Both the position numbers and the translations under genes were made by a program. DNA of 64,000 nucleotides from an uncultured Rhodospirillales bacterium (GTDB taxonomy: Bacteria; Pseudomonadota; Alphaproteobacteria; Acetobacterales; Acetobacteraceae): assembly GCA_903835235.1 (NCBI GenBank), contig CAILMF010000074.1:186001-250000 (forward strand), given 5' to 3'. Positions within the stretch are counted from its first letter, which is position 1; each line of letters begins with the position of its first letter. Positions 42,258 to 51,600 of this stretch are shown one piece after another. The notes beneath the pieces are model-generated. The model saw nothing but the letters and a program-made list of their open reading frames with translations. It searched no databases and was not told where the DNA came from.

Positions 42258-43961
42258 TCATCCAGCGTCCCAGAAGGGCTTCGCATCCCTCAGTTTTTCC
42301 CAGGCATCCAGCGCTTCCGCGCGGGTGCCGCCGGCGCGTCCCAGGGCGAAGCCCTCGGCCAGGCCGACCGCCCAGGGCAGCGCCGCCGGAGTCCCGCTGG
42401 CGAGTCCGGCGACCAGGGCGCGGGCCACGCTGAGGTCGTTGGCGTGGCCGAGCGCTTCCTGGGCGCCGGCCAGGCGGCGCAGGAAGCGGCGGGCGGCGCG
42501 GCCGGGCCAGACCGGGGCGAAGAGTTCGGCGGCATAGCGCAGCCGCTTGCAGCCCAGGCGCAGCTCGTGCAGCGCCTCGGCGTCCAGTGTCTCCGCCTCC
42601 TCGCCTTCGCGGCACAGCTTGTGCCAGCGCTTGTCCAGCAGGCTGGCGCCGAATTCGGCCACCGGCTGGTCCAGCTCGGCGGCGGGCTGTTCGGCCTGGC
42701 GCCAGGGACGCAGCGCCGCCAGGGCCATGCCGTCCAGCACCAGGTGGCGGAAGCCGGGGCCGTCCAGCGCCTCCCGCAGGGCGGCATAGGCGGCGTCGCG
42801 CCGGGCCTCGGCGGCCTTGATCAGCTGGGTGCAGCGCTTGTCGCCGGGCGCGGCCTCGGCCAGCGCGGCGCCAAGCCCGCCCAGGAAGACATCCCAGTCC
42901 CGCGCCGGGCCCAGCCGCCGGGCGAGCAGGCCGAGTTCCTTGTCGAAGGCATCGACCGCGGCGCAGCGGATGGCCGGGCGGAAGTTCTTCAGCGCCGAGC
43001 GCAGCCGGCGCAGCGCCACCCGCAGCTGGTGCACGCCTTCCGGCCCGGTGCCCAGCACGCAGCGCGGCGCCTGGTGCAGCATGACTTCCAGCAGGTGGCC
43101 CAGCACCGCGAGCACGGCGGCTTCCACGCTGGCGCCGGCGGGCAGGGTGGGGATGCCGCGGCGGCGCGGGCGGGGTGCCTCCTGCCGGGCCAGGGCGCGG
43201 CCGGCTTCGGCCAGGGCGGGGGCCGGCAGCAGCGGCAGGTCGGTGGCCAGCAGGCCCGCCAGCGCGAAGACCGCGGCGGGGTCGCCGGCCAGGGTCAGGC
43301 GTGCCGCGGGCTGTTCGTCGGCCACGGCGCGCAGGCGGCCATGGACCAGTTCCAGCGTGACCGGGTGCTCGCCGCCCAGTTCGATGGTGCTGCGCCGGCC
43401 GGTGAAGGCGGCCAGCGGCACCGGGGTGAGCTTGTCCCAGCCCTCGGGCGCATGGGGTTCGGCCGCGGCGGGCTGGCCGGGGCACCAGGGCATGGCCTCG
43501 GCGGGCAGGGTGCGGCGGAAGCTGGGCGGGGCGCGGCGGCGCTGTTCCAGCACCAGGCCATGCGCGGCCAGCAGGCCCTCCGCGCTGTCCAGCCAGACCA
43601 CTTCCTCGGCGCTGCCGCGGCTGCGGCCTTCCCGCCGGGCTGATATGGCGGGGTGGCGGCCCAGCCGCGCCGCGGCTTCCACCGGCAGCGCGAGTTCCAG
43701 CCGGAAAGGCGGGGGCTGGTCGGGCTCGGGCGCCGGTTCGGGCGCCGATTCGGCCTCGGAGGCGGGCGCCGGCTCGACGGCAGGTTTGAGCGCCGGTTCG
43801 GCGGCAGGTTTGAGCGCCGGTTCGGCGACGGGCTCGGGCGCCGATTTGCGCGCCGGTTTGCGCGCCGTTTTGGCGACGGGCTTCAGCGCCGGGTCGGCGA
43901 CGGGCTTCAGCGCCGGTCCGGCGACGGGGGCAGGCGCGGCGGGCGGCAGGTCGGTGGTCAG
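42258..43961 (-). CDS. CYTH-CHAD domain protein with unusual start
   Basis: 567-residue protein if a CTG at 43961 starts it; the CTG overlaps the sixA stop (CTGA), copying the ATGA couplings elsewhere. Residues 1-85 are a Pro/Ala/Lys-rich linker with repeats of the type EPALKPA; CYTH (triphosphate-tunnel fold, FRLELALPVEAAARL...) covers about 86-290, and CHAD about 305-560 with GVHQLRVALRRLRSAL and LHELRLGCKRLRYAAELF. CHAD binds polyphosphate and CYTH hydrolyses triphosphates. No ATG, and no TTG or GTG before residue 94 (inside the first CYTH strand), was found in the region. A programmed frameshift from sixA is the alternative. Confidence 0.78.
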   Translation of the reverse strand: MTTDLPPAAPAPVAGPALKPVADPALKPVAKTARKPARKSAPEPVAEPALKPAAEPALKPAVEPAPASEAESAPEPAPEPDQPPPFRLELALPVEAAARLGRHPAISARREGRSRGSAEEVVWLDSAEGLLAAHGLVLEQRRRAPPSFRRTLPAEAMPWCPGQPAAAEPHAPEGWDKLTPVPLAAFTGRRSTIELGGEHPVTLELVHGRLRAVADEQPAARLTLAGDPAAVFALAGLLATDLPLLPAPALAEAGRALARQEAPRPRRRGIPTLPAGASVEAAVLAVLGHLLEVMLHQAPRCVLGTGPEGVHQLRVALRRLRSALKNFRPAIRCAAVDAFDKELGLLARRLGPARDWDVFLGGLGAALAEAAPGDKRCTQLIKAAEARRDAAYAALREALDGPGFRHLVLDGMALAALRPWRQAEQPAAELDQPVAEFGASLLDKRWHKLCREGEEAETLDAEALHELRLGCKRLRYAAELFAPVWPGRAARRFLRRLAGAQEALGHANDLSVARALVAGLASGTPAALPWAVGLAEGFALGRAGGTRAEALDAWEKLRDAKPFWDAG

Positions 43962-44497
43962 GCGGGCAACTCCAGCTCTGCCGTGGGCAGGTCTCGCGGC
44001 GCCAGGAACCTTACCAGTTGGCCGCCCCCGGCTTCCAGCAGGTGCCAGGGGCTGGCCAGGGTGAATTCGGCCAGCGCCCCGGTGGGGTAGCCTTCCGCCA
44101 GGCGGCGGGCTTCGGCCGTGGGCGCGGCGCTGGCGCCCAGCAGCGCCAGGCCAAGGTCGTGCAGGCCGGGGTTGTGGCCGATCAGCAGCACGCTGCGCGC
44201 GGTCTGCGGCACGTTGCGCAGCAGGTCCAGCAGGCGCTGCCAGGGGGCCAGGTAGAGGTCGTCCATCGGCTCCACCAGCGGCCCGTCCTCGAACGGGGCC
44301 AGCGCCTCCAGCGTTTGCAGGGTGCGGCGGGCGGAGGAGACCAGGACGATGTCGGGCGACAGGCGGAGGTCGCGCATGACCTGGGCCATCGCGGTCGCGG
44401 CCCGGCGACCGCGCGCATTGAGGGGCCTGGCGTGGTCGGAAAGCCGCGGATCGTCCCAGGAAGACTTGGCGTGCCGCAGCAGCAAAAGCTGACGCAT
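43958..44497 (-). CDS. sixA: SixA-type histidine phosphatase
   Basis: 179-residue histidine phosphatase (phosphoglycerate-mutase fold) of the SixA type that removes phosphate from phospho-His in two-component or PTS proteins. LLRHAKSSW is the catalytic RHG-type motif, with VSSARRTLQTLEAL and the second His in LLIGHNPGLHDL. Its stop overlaps the start region of the CYTH-CHAD gene. Genomic coupling of SixA with CHAD proteins is common and suggests a phosphate or polyphosphate link. Confidence 0.9.
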   Translation of the reverse strand: MRQLLLLRHAKSSWDDPRLSDHARPLNARGRRAATAMAQVMRDLRLSPDIVLVSSARRTLQTLEALAPFEDGPLVEPMDDLYLAPWQRLLDLLRNVPQTARSVLLIGHNPGLHDLGLALLGASAAPTAEARRLAEGYPTGALAEFTLASPWHLLEAGGGQLVRFLAPRDLPTAELELPA

Positions 44498-44525
44498 GCG
44501 GCCATGGTGGCATGGCGGGGCGCAA

Positions 44526-44645
44526 TTGTCGCCCCCTGCGGGGCGGATTTGCGGTGGCCAGGCGCGCACGGCATCGGCATGGGCTTGGCGGTAGACATTT
44601 TCGCCCCAACTGGCGCTGTTGTCGCCCCCAGTGCTGTTGTCGCCC
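44526..44645. repeat. TTGTCGCCC direct repeats between divergent genes
   Basis: Four copies in the 168-base gap between sixA and the DUF6134 gene: TTGTCGCCC at 44526, 44619 and 44637, and TTTTCGCCC at 44598. The last three are spaced 21 and 18 bases, about two DNA turns, suggesting a regulator site or recombination tract near the downstream start codon. Confidence 0.55.
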
Positions 44646-44665
44646 TTTTTGCGGAGGAAGCCCGG

Positions 44666-45274
44666 TTGCCCACCCTGAAGACGCCGCGGCGCGCCCTGCT
44701 GCTGGCCCTGCCCGCCCTGCTGGCGCGCCCGGCCTTGGCCATGCCCGCGCTGCAAACCTTCAAGGTGGTGCGGGAGGGGCGCGAGATAGGCACCCATGTG
44801 GTCACGGTGACGCCGACGGCCGACGGGATGGTGGCGCGGAACGAGGTGGCGATCCAGGTGCGGCTGATGGGGATAACGGTGTTCCGGCTGACCCACAGCT
44901 ATGAGGAGACCTGGCGCGGCGACCGGCTGGTGGCCTATGCGTCGCGCGAGGACCGCAACGGCACGGTGAAGCTGCTGGCGGCGCGGCAGCAGGGCCAGGC
45001 GCTGGTGTTCGACGACGGGCTGCGGCTGCCGGCGGATGCGGCGCCGCTGGGCTGGTGGGACCCGCGGCGGCTCGGCACCCGGCCGCTGTTCGACAGCGAC
45101 AGCGGCGCGGCGCTGGCGGTGCGCTGGCAGCGCCAGGCGCTGGCGGGCGGCGAGGTTGTGCTCACCGCCAGCGGCGACGCCAATGGCGAGGCGCGCTACG
45201 GCGCCGATGACGGCTGGCTGGCCTTCCGGCAGACCGCCGAGGATGGCTCGGCGGTGGAATATCGGCGCGCCTGA
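44666..45274 (+). CDS. DUF6134 family protein (exported)
   Basis: 202-residue protein with a TTG start (44666) that has GGAGGAAG 7 bases upstream. Signal peptide from RRALLLALPALLARPALA, then a beta-rich domain: FKVVREGREIGTHVVTVTPT, MVARNEVAIQVRLMGITVFR, YASREDRNGTVKLLA. The pattern fits DUF6134, a family of unknown function. Its stop overlaps the photolyase start by one base (TGATG), so translation is coupled. Confidence 0.78.
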   Translation: MPTLKTPRRALLLALPALLARPALAMPALQTFKVVREGREIGTHVVTVTPTADGMVARNEVAIQVRLMGITVFRLTHSYEETWRGDRLVAYASREDRNGTVKLLAARQQGQALVFDDGLRLPADAAPLGWWDPRRLGTRPLFDSDSGAALAVRWQRQALAGGEVVLTASGDANGEARYGADDGWLAFRQTAEDGSAVEYRRA

Positions 45275-46815
45275 TGGGCGGGACACTGCGGCTTGTCCTG
45301 GGCGACCAGTGCAGCCAGGGGCTGAGCGCGCTGGCCGGGCTGGACCCGTCAGCGGACGTGGTGCTGCTGGCGGAGGTGATGGCCGAATGCACCTATGTGA
45401 AGCATCACCAGCAGAAGATCGTGCTGGTGCTTTCGGCCATGCGGCACTTCGCGGCGGAACTGCGGGCGCGGGGCGTGCGGGTGGATTATGTGAAGCTGGA
45501 CGACCCGGCCAATACGCATACGCTCTCCGGCGAGGTGGCGCGGGCGGTGGCGCGGCATGGCTCGGCGGGGGTGGTGTGCACCGAACCCGGCGAATGGCGC
45601 GTGCTGGAGCTGATGCGCGGCTGGGAAGCCGCATGCGGCGTGGCGGTGGAGATCCGCGAGGATGGTCGGTTCCTGTGCGACCTCGGGCGGTTTCGGCGCT
45701 GGGCGCAAGGGCGCAAGCAGTTGCGGATGGAGTATTTCTACCGCGAGATGCGCGAGGCGACGGGCCTGCTGATGGCAGGCGACCAGCCCGAGGGCGGCCA
45801 GTGGAACTACGACGCCGAGAACCGCAAGCCGCTGGCCAAGGGCGTGCAGCCGCCGCCCGCGCCGCGCTTTCCGCCGGATGAGGTGACGCGGGAGGTGATG
45901 GCGCTGGTGGCGCAGCGCTTTGCCGACCATTTCGGCACGCTCCAGGGCTTCAACTGGCCGGTCACGGCGGGGGATGCGCAGGCGATGCTGGCCGACTTCG
46001 TCGCGCATCGGCTGCCACGCTTCGGTGATTTCCAGGACGCCATGGCGGTGGATGAGCCGACGCTGTTCCACGCGCTGGTCTCCACCAGCCTGAACTGCGG
46101 CCTGCTGCTGCCGCGCGAGGTCTGCGAGGCGGCGGAGGCGGCGTATCGGGCGGGGCGGGCGCCGGTGGCCGCGGTGGAGGGTTTCATTCGCCAGGTGCTG
46201 GGCTGGCGGGAATATGTGCGTGGGCTGTACTGGCTGAAGATGCCGGCCTACGCCGCGACCAATGCGCTGGAGGCGACCCGGCCGCTGCCGTGGTTCTACT
46301 GGTCCGGCGAGACGCGCATGGCCTGCCTGCGCGCGGCGGTGACGCAGACGCGCGACCTGGCCTATGCCCACCATATCCAGCGGTTGATGGTGACCGGCAA
46401 CTTCGCGTTGCTGGCCGGGCTGGACCCGGTGGCGGTGAATGAATGGTACCTGGTGGCCTATGCCGATGCCTATGAATGGGTGGAGTTGCCGAACACCCAT
46501 GGCATGGCGCTGCATGCCGATGGCGGGGTCATGGCCAGCAAGCCCTATGCGGCCAGCGGCGCCTACATCAACCGCATGAGCAACTACTGCGGCGGTTGCC
46601 ACTACGACGTGAAGGACGCCACTGGCGAGCGCGCCTGCCCGTTCAACGCGCTGTACTGGGATTTCATCGCCCGGCACGCGGAACGCTTTGCCGGCAACAA
46701 CCGCATGGCGATGCCGCTGCAGACCTGGCGGAAGATGGCGCCGGCGAAGCAGCAGGCGCTGCGGGCAAGGGCGGCGGCCTTCCTGGCCGGGCCGGAGATG
46801 CGCGCCGAGGCTTGA
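45274..46815 (+). CDS. Fe-S bacterial cryptochrome/photolyase (FeS-BCP, PhrB type)
   Basis: 513-residue flavoprotein of the iron-sulfur (6-4)-photolyase/CryB class. The four cluster ligands are Cys351, Cys439, Cys442 and Cys455 (ACLRAAV; YCGGCHYD; ERACPFN), the same spacing as in Agrobacterium PhrB. N-terminal LRLVLGDQCSQGL and VLLAEVMAECTYVKHHQQK form the antenna Rossmann domain. It repairs (6-4) photoproducts in the family. Downstream of and coupled to the DUF6134 gene. Light control not visible. Confidence 0.92.
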   Translation: MGGTLRLVLGDQCSQGLSALAGLDPSADVVLLAEVMAECTYVKHHQQKIVLVLSAMRHFAAELRARGVRVDYVKLDDPANTHTLSGEVARAVARHGSAGVVCTEPGEWRVLELMRGWEAACGVAVEIREDGRFLCDLGRFRRWAQGRKQLRMEYFYREMREATGLLMAGDQPEGGQWNYDAENRKPLAKGVQPPPAPRFPPDEVTREVMALVAQRFADHFGTLQGFNWPVTAGDAQAMLADFVAHRLPRFGDFQDAMAVDEPTLFHALVSTSLNCGLLLPREVCEAAEAAYRAGRAPVAAVEGFIRQVLGWREYVRGLYWLKMPAYAATNALEATRPLPWFYWSGETRMACLRAAVTQTRDLAYAHHIQRLMVTGNFALLAGLDPVAVNEWYLVAYADAYEWVELPNTHGMALHADGGVMASKPYAASGAYINRMSNYCGGCHYDVKDATGERACPFNALYWDFIARHAERFAGNNRMAMPLQTWRKMAPAKQQALRARAAAFLAGPEMRAEA

Positions 46816-46861
46816 CCGCGCGGGCTGGCGTCGCAACATCGGCCTGAACAGGAGTTCATGC

Positions 46862-47845
46862 ATGCCGATCCCTCGTCGCCTCGTTCTTGCCGCCGGCCTC
46901 GCGCTGCCTTCCTTGGCACGCGCGCAGGCCTTCCCCAGCCGCACCGTGCGGATCATCGTGCCCATTGCCGCCGGCGGCGCCAACGACCTGATCGCGCGGA
47001 TGCTGGCGGAACGGCTGGCGCCGGTGCTGCATCAATCCGTGGTGGTGGAGAACCGGCCGGGCGCCGGTGGCAATATCGGCGGCCAGGCGGTGGTGCAGGC
47101 CGAGAAGGACGGCCACACGCTGCTGCTGACCTCGGCCAATGTCATCACCGCCAATACCTACCTGTATGGCGCGCGCATGCCCTTCGTGCCGCTGCGCGAC
47201 CTGGCGCCGGTGACCACGGTGGGCAAGGGCACGCTGCTGATGGTGTGCAACAGCAATGCCCGCTTCCGCAGCGCGACGGAGCTGCTGGCCTATGCCAAGG
47301 CCAATCCGGGCAAGATCAGCATGGGGTCGTCCGGCACCGGCACCATCAGCCACCTGTACATGGAAAAGGTGAAGCGCGCCGCGGGCGTGGACATCACCCA
47401 TGTGCCGTATCGCGGCGGCGGGCCTGCCTTTGCGGATTTGCTGGCGGGCAATATCGACATCATGTTCGACGTGATCCCCGCCATGCTGCCGCATATCCGC
47501 GAAGGCCGCTTCCGCCCGTTGGTGGCCGGCAGCGCCAGGCGGATCGACTACGTGCCGGAGCTGCGCGAGGTGCCGGGCATGGAGGAGGTGCTGCCGGGCA
47601 AGGGGATCGACGCGCTGAACTTCTGGTGCATGCTGGCGCCGGCCGGCACGCCGGCCCCGGTGCTGGCGCAGCTGAACCAGGCCGTGGGCGACCTGCTGCG
47701 GGGCGAGGAGCTGAAGCGCAAGCTGCTGGAGCTGACCATCCTGGCGGCGCCGGATGCCTCGCCGGAAGCCTTCGGCGCCTTCTGGCGGGCGCAGGACTCG
47801 GTGTGGAAGGCGCTGGTGGTTGAATCCGGCGCAACGGCGGAGTGA
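46862..47845 (+). CDS. Bug-family solute receptor (tripartite tricarboxylate type)
   Basis: 327-residue periplasmic receptor of the Bug/TctC family. Signal peptide LVLAAGLALPSLARAQ, then FPSRTVRIIVPIAAGGANDLI, VVENRPGAGGNIGGQAV and ITHVPYRGGGPAFADLLAGN, all family hallmarks. No TctA/TctB genes are nearby, as usual for orphan Bug receptors. AGGAG lies 9 bases before the ATG. Ligand is unknown; the neighbouring hydrolases point to a carboxylate or amide. The creatininase gene overlaps it by 4 bases. Confidence 0.9.
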   Translation: MPIPRRLVLAAGLALPSLARAQAFPSRTVRIIVPIAAGGANDLIARMLAERLAPVLHQSVVVENRPGAGGNIGGQAVVQAEKDGHTLLLTSANVITANTYLYGARMPFVPLRDLAPVTTVGKGTLLMVCNSNARFRSATELLAYAKANPGKISMGSSGTGTISHLYMEKVKRAAGVDITHVPYRGGGPAFADLLAGNIDIMFDVIPAMLPHIREGRFRPLVAGSARRIDYVPELREVPGMEEVLPGKGIDALNFWCMLAPAGTPAPVLAQLNQAVGDLLRGEELKRKLLELTILAAPDASPEAFGAFWRAQDSVWKALVVESGATAE

Positions 47846-48609
47846 GCGCGATGACGCATGACTGGATGAAGCTGACCGCCGAAGAATTGCGGGCCAAAGC
47901 GGCGGCGGACGCGCTGGTGATCGTGCCGGTCGCCAGCCTGGAACAGCACGGGCCGCATTTGGGCACCGGCGTCGATATTGTCTGCGCCACGGGCGTGGCG
48001 GAGGCGGTGGCGTCGCGCATGGTGGCGGCGGGGCAGCCTGTGGTGGTGACGCCCTGCGCCTGGGCCGGGCTGGCCGAGCACCACATGAGCTTCGGCGGCA
48101 CCGTCTCGCTCGACTTCGACGAGTTCCGCGCGGTGCTGCGGGGCATCGTGCGCTCCGCCGCGCGCTGTGGCTTCGGCCGGGTGTTCCTGCTGAACGGCCA
48201 TGGCGGCAATGCCGAGGCGGTGGGCGTCTGCGCCATGGAGTTCCAGCGCGACCTGGGCGTGCGCGTCGGCGCCGGGACCTATTGGCACATGATCGAGGAC
48301 GCCTTCGCCCCCGTGCTGGATAAGCAGTCTGGCGTGATGCACGCCTGCGAGGCCGAGACCAGCCTGGTGATGGCGCTGGCGCCGGATCTGCTGCGGCCGG
48401 AGCGGCTGGCGGAGGCGCATGGCCCGTTCAGCACGCGGGTGGAGGGGCAGCCTTCCGCCCTGCTGATGCGGCGCTCCTTCAAGGAGGTGTCGCCGAGCGG
48501 CGTCATCGGCGATGCGCGACCGGCGACGGCCGAGAAGGGCGAGAAGCTGCTGGCGATTGCCGGCGAGCGGATCGCGACGATGCTGGCCAACCCGCGCCTT
48601 TGGGGTTGA
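47842..48609 (+). CDS. Creatininase-family amidohydrolase
   Basis: 255-residue Zn/Mn amidohydrolase. Metal site residues are in PVASLEQHGPHLGTGVD (Glu, His, Asp), LLNGHGGNAEAV and HACEAETS. Members cleave creatinine or other cyclic or secondary amides and FAPy derivatives. GTG 47842 overlaps the Bug stop; ATG 47851 in frame is an alternative. Situated between a receptor and a hydantoinase/oxoprolinase, which suggests a cyclic-amide pathway. Confidence 0.88.
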   Translation: MSAMTHDWMKLTAEELRAKAAADALVIVPVASLEQHGPHLGTGVDIVCATGVAEAVASRMVAAGQPVVVTPCAWAGLAEHHMSFGGTVSLDFDEFRAVLRGIVRSAARCGFGRVFLLNGHGGNAEAVGVCAMEFQRDLGVRVGAGTYWHMIEDAFAPVLDKQSGVMHACEAETSLVMALAPDLLRPERLAEAHGPFSTRVEGQPSALLMRRSFKEVSPSGVIGDARPATAEKGEKLLAIAGERIATMLANPRLWG

Positions 48610-48684
48610 GGGCGGGGGCGGTACGGCCCTAGCCTGCCTTCCGGCACGGCGCTTGCGTGGCGTCGGGCATCCGGAGGGGAAGAG

Positions 48685-51600
48685 ATGGCCGCCGATCCTG
48701 CAACCGCCCGCTATCGGCTTGGCTTCGATATCGGTGGCACCTTCACCGACTTCGTGCTGCTGGATGCCGAGACCGGCGCCATCCGCCTGCACAAATGCCT
48801 GACAACGCCGCAAGACCCGGCGGATGGCGCGCTGGAAGGCATTGCCGCGGTCTGCGCCGCCGCCGGTATTGCGGTGGCCGAGGTGGGCGAGCTGCTGCAC
48901 GGCACCACGCTGGTGACCAACGCGCTGATCGAACGCCACGGCGCGCAGCTGGGGCTGCTGACCACGCGCGGCTTCCGCGACGTGCTGGAGTTCGGCATCG
49001 AGCAGCGCTACGACATCTACGACCTGTTCCTGAAATTCCCGGACCCGCTGGTGCCGCGCCGCCGGCGGTTGGAGATTACCGAGCGCCTGGCGTATGACGG
49101 CCGCGTGCTGGAGCCGCTGGACGAGGCGGCGGTGCGGGCCGAGGGCGCGCGATTGGTGGCCGAGGGCTGCACCGCGATTGCCGTGGTGTTCCTGCACAGC
49201 TACGCCAATCCTGCGCATGAGCAGGCGGCCGGGCGGATTTTGCGCGAAGCCTTCCCGGGCATTTCGGTTTCGCTGAGCAGCGAGGTGGCGCCCGAGATCC
49301 GCGAGTATGAGCGCTGCGCGACCACCTGCGCCAACGCCTTCGTGCAGCCGCTGATGGACCGCTATATCGGCCGGCTGCTGCGGGAGCTTGAGGCGCAGGG
49401 TTTTGTGGGCACGCTGCGCTTGATGCAGAGCGATGGCGGGCTGTGCGCGCCGGAAGTGGCGCGTGCCTTCCCGATCCGCCTGCTGGAGAGCGGGCCGGCC
49501 GGCGGCGCGCTGGCCACCGTGCTGTTTGCGCGCGAAGCCGGGCTGCCGGATGCGATTGCCTTCGACATGGGCGGCACCACGGCGAAGTGCGCGATGATCG
49601 AGGGTGGGCGCGCCGCTGTCGCGCCGATGATGGAAGCGGCGCGGGTGCATCGCTTCAAGCGCGGCTCGGGGTTGCCGATCAAGTCGCCGGTGGTGGACAT
49701 GATCGAGATCGGTGCTGGTGGTGGTTCGATTGCGTCGCTGGACGAGACCGGGCTGCTGAAGGTGGGGCCGCGCAGCGCCGGCGCCGCGCCGGGGCCGGCC
49801 TGCTACGGCCAGGGCGGCGTTGATGCCACGGTGACCGACGCCAACCTGCTGCTGGGCTACTACGACCCCGGCTTCTTCCTGGGCGGCACCATGGCGCTGG
49901 ACAAGCCCGCGGCGGAAGCGGCGCTGGCCCGGCTGGGCGGCAAGCTGGGGCTGCCGGCGATGGAGGCGGCGGCCGGCATCCACGCCGTGGTCTGCGAAGC
50001 GATGGCCGGTGCGGCGCGCGTGCACCTGGTGGAAAAAGGCAAGGACCCCCGCGGCTATGCGATGGTCGCCTTCGGCGGTGCCGGGCCGGCGCATGCGGCG
50101 GATGTGGCGCGCATCCTCGGTATCACGCAGGTGCTGATTCCGCCGGCTTCGGGTGCGGCTTCGGCGCTGGGCTTCCTGGCGGCGCCATTGGCGTTCGAGC
50201 AGTCGCGCAGTGCCCTGACGCCGCTGGGTGCGGGCACCGATTGGGCGGCGGCGAATGCGGCGCTGGCGGAGTTGGAAGCGCAGGCGCGGGGGCGGCTGCG
50301 CGTGGCCGGGGCGGCGGATTCCAGTGTGGGCGTGGAGCGCAGCGCCGAGATGCGCCTGGCCGGGCAGTTGCATCAGATTGCGGTGCCGTTGCCGGAGGGC
50401 GCGCTTTCCGCCGCCAGCCTGCCACTGCTGACCGAGGCCTTCGCCGAGACCTACCGCACGCTGTACACGCGCGTGGTCGAGGGTACGGAGATAGAAATCC
50501 TGTCCTTTCGCGTGCGGGCGAGCGCGCCGGAGCCGCAGATTGCGCTGTCTGGCGCGGTCGCCGGCAATACCGCCGGCGAGGCGCTGAAGGGCCGGCGGCC
50601 CGCGTATTTCAACGGCGGCTTCCACGATACGCCGGTCTATGACCGCTACGCGCTGGCGCCTGGCCAGGTGGTGCCGGGGCCGGCGATCATCGAGGAGCGC
50701 GAGGCGACGACGATCATCGCGCCGGGCGACAGCGTGACGGTGGACAGCGCGCGCAACCTGCGGATTTCGGTGGCGGCGGCGCGGGCTGCGGAGGCGCTGG
50801 TGACGCCGGGCATGGCGCTTGAGGAAGCCAAGGCGCGGATCGAGGCCGACCCGATCGGGCTGGAGATCATGTGGTCGCGGCTGATCTCGATCGTCGAGGA
50901 GATGTGGCAGACGGTGTGCCGCACCGCGTATTCGCTGATCATCTCGGAGAGCCAGGATTTCGCCAACGAGATCCTGGACCCCAGCGGCAACCCGCTGGCG
51001 CATTCGCCGCGGGCGATGCCGCTGTTCAATCTGACACTGACGCGGTGTGTGCAGGCGCTGCTTGAGTTTTTCCCGCCGGAGACGCTGTCGCCTGGCGATG
51101 TGCTGGTGACGAATGATCCGTGGCTCTGCGCGGGGCATCTGTTCGACATCGCGTTGGTGACGCCGGTGTTCCATGAGGGCCGGCTGGTGGCGCTGATGGG
51201 CACGGTTGGCCATGTCAGTGATATCGGCGGGGTGAAGGACCCGAATGCGGCGCGCGAGTTGTTCGACGAGGGCGTGCTGATTCCGCCGATGAAGCTGTAC
51301 AGCGCGGGCAAGCCCGACAAGTCGCTGCTGCGGCTGCTGCACAGCAATGTCCGCAACCCCGACCAGGTGCTGGGCGACGTGGAGAGCATGGTGACCGCGA
51401 ATGCGCTGGGCGCGCAGCGGCTGCTTTCCTTCATGGCCGAGTATGGCTTGCAGGACCTGGCCGCGCTGGCCGCGGTGGTGCAGGGCCGCAGCGAGGCAGC
51501 GACGCGCGCCGCGATATCAGCCGTGCCGGATGGCGTGTATGAGAGCGAGATCGAGAACCGGCCGGTGGGCACCGAACTGCTGCGCTTCAAGGTGCGCGTG

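Noticed and set aside
47548-51342. 1264-codon minus-strand open frame
   Set aside because: Antisense to the creatininase and hydantoinase genes; composition is that of a G+C shadow.
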